Assembly: GCF_010015445.1 (NCBI RefSeq)
Contig: NC_053119.1
Coordinates: 9,830,050-9,894,049, forward strand
Source of the DNA: Perca fluviatilis
Lineage: Eukaryota > Chordata > Actinopteri > Perciformes > Percidae
Direction: 5' to 3'
DNA: 64,000 nucleotides
The notes beneath the pieces were generated by a model. It searched no databases. It was not told where the DNA came from and saw only the letters and a program-made list of their open reading frames with translations. The number at the start of each line of letters is the position of its first letter. The first letter of the stretch is position 1. A program made the translations under genes and the position numbers. Shown here piece after piece: positions 62,911-64,000 of this stretch.

Positions 62911-64000
62911 GAGACTTCAGATACAGTATTAGGGGACCACTAAGGCCTATATAAAAGAGACTTCAGATATAGTATTAGGGGACCACTAAGGTCTATATAA
63001 AAGAGACTTCAGATATAGTATTAGGGGACCACTAAGGTCTATATAAAAGAGACTTCAGATACAGTATTAGGGGACCACTAAGGTCTATATAAAAGAGACT
63101 TCAGATACAGTACTAGGGGACAACTAAGGCCTATATAAAAGAGACTTCAGATACAGTATTAGGGGACCACTAAGGTCTATATAAAAGAGACTTCAGATAC
63201 AGTATTAGGGGACCACTAAGGTCTATATAAAAGAGACTTCAGATACAGTATTAGGGGACCACTAAGGTCTATATAAAAGAGACTTCAGATATAGTATTAG
63301 GGGACCACTAAGGTCTATATAAAAGAGACTTCAGATACAGTATTAGGGGACCACTAAGGTCTATATAAAAGAGACTTCAGATACAGTACTAGGGGACAAC
63401 TAAGGCCTATATAAAAGAGACTTCAGATACAGTATTAGGGGACCACTAAGGTCTATATAAAAGAGACTTCAGATACAGTATTAGGGGACCACTAAGGCCT
63501 ATATAAAAGAGACTTCAGATACAGTATTAGGGGACCACTAAGGTCTATATAAAAGAGACTTCAGATACAGTATTAGGGGACCACTAAGGTCTATATAAAA
63601 GAGACTTCAGATATAGTATTAGGGGACCACTAAGGTCTATATAAAAGAGACTTCAGATACAGTATTAGGGGACCACTAAGGTCTATATAAAAGAGACTTC
63701 AGATACAGTACTAGGGGACCACTAAGGTCTATATAAAAGAGACTTCAGATACAGTATTAGGGGACCACTAAGGTCTATATAAAAGAGACTTCAGATACAG
63801 TATTAGGGGACCACTAAGGTCTATATAAAAGAGACTTCAGATACAGTATTAGGGGACCACTAAGGTCTATATAAAAGAGACTTCAGATACAGTATTAGGG
63901 GACCACTAAGGTCTATATAAAAGAGACTTCAGATACTGTATTAGGGGACCACTAAGGTCTATATAAAAGAGACTTCAGATACAGTATTAGGGGACCACTA
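62911..64000. repeat. 46-bp minisatellite, at least 23.7 copies, continues past the window
   Basis: Exactly 46 bp per unit without a single indel over 23 full units plus 32 bp. The unit starts GAGACTTCAGATACAGTATT, continues AGGGGACCACTAAGG and ends TCTATATAAAA. Variants: TA for CA in ATACAG (units 2, 3, 9, 16), TACTA for TATTA (5, 11, 18), GGACAAC for GGACCAC (5, 11), GCCTATA for GTCTATA (1, 5, 11, 13). Each unit contains a TATATAAAA string. Confidence 0.98.

Noticed and set aside
62911..64000. CRISPR-like array of regular repeats
   Set aside because: Units are contiguous 46-bp tandem repeats without variable spacers, in an animal genome.

Overview
This window is vertebrate nuclear DNA, almost certainly from a teleost fish and probably a percomorph. 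The evidence is multi-exon genes with GT-AG introns, several cut-and-paste transposon families typical of fish (Tc1/mariner, hAT-like and piggyBac-like miniature elements), dense (CA)n, (CT)n and (TA)n microsatellites, and proteins close to vertebrate SOX6 and SMAP/C11orf58. There are no bacterial features, no CRISPR array and no operons. The species assignment is inference.

Two real genes are visible, arranged head to head. On the minus strand lies the 5' part of sox6, an SoxD transcription factor gene: the first two coding exons (10253-10035 and 7193-6983, residues 1-143), with the rest of the gene (coiled coil and HMG box) beyond the left edge. Upstream is a long 5' untranslated region with large introns. 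A 70-bp exon at 33325-33256 has textbook splice sites, and two candidate first exons end at 48657 and 50214. On the plus strand, from about 52.4 to 56.95 kb, is a complete five-exon gene for the small acidic protein family (SMAP, C11orf58 orthologue, 175 residues). From memory, human 11p15 shows the same divergent SOX6-C11orf58 pair, so the synteny looks ancient.

Layout: 1-609 hAT-type relic; 610-10.3 kb sox6 introns and two coding exons, with a piggyBac-like MITE at 3.55-4.03 kb; 10.3-48.6 kb sox6 5' introns full of microsatellites, MITEs, a foldback element at 27.7-28.1 kb, a 1-kb DNA-transposon-like repeat at 18.4-19.4 kb and a repeat carrying a broken RecQ-like helicase fragment at 41.1 kb; 48.6-52.4 kb the divergent promoter interval; 52.4-56.95 kb smap, with two hAT MITE copies in its introns; 57-64 kb gene-free DNA with a decayed Tc1 transposon at 59.0-60.2 kb and a 46-bp minisatellite running off the right edge.

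I see no novel multi-gene system. The best leads are the sox6 5'-UTR exon structure, the CU-rich and CA-rich repeats bracketing the first sox6 coding exon, the higher-order pattern in the 46-bp minisatellite, and the helicase fragment spread by a repeat. Most of the remaining sequence is intronic or intergenic DNA with no recognisable gene; several AT-rich, homeodomain-site-like stretches could be conserved enhancers but need alignment to prove.
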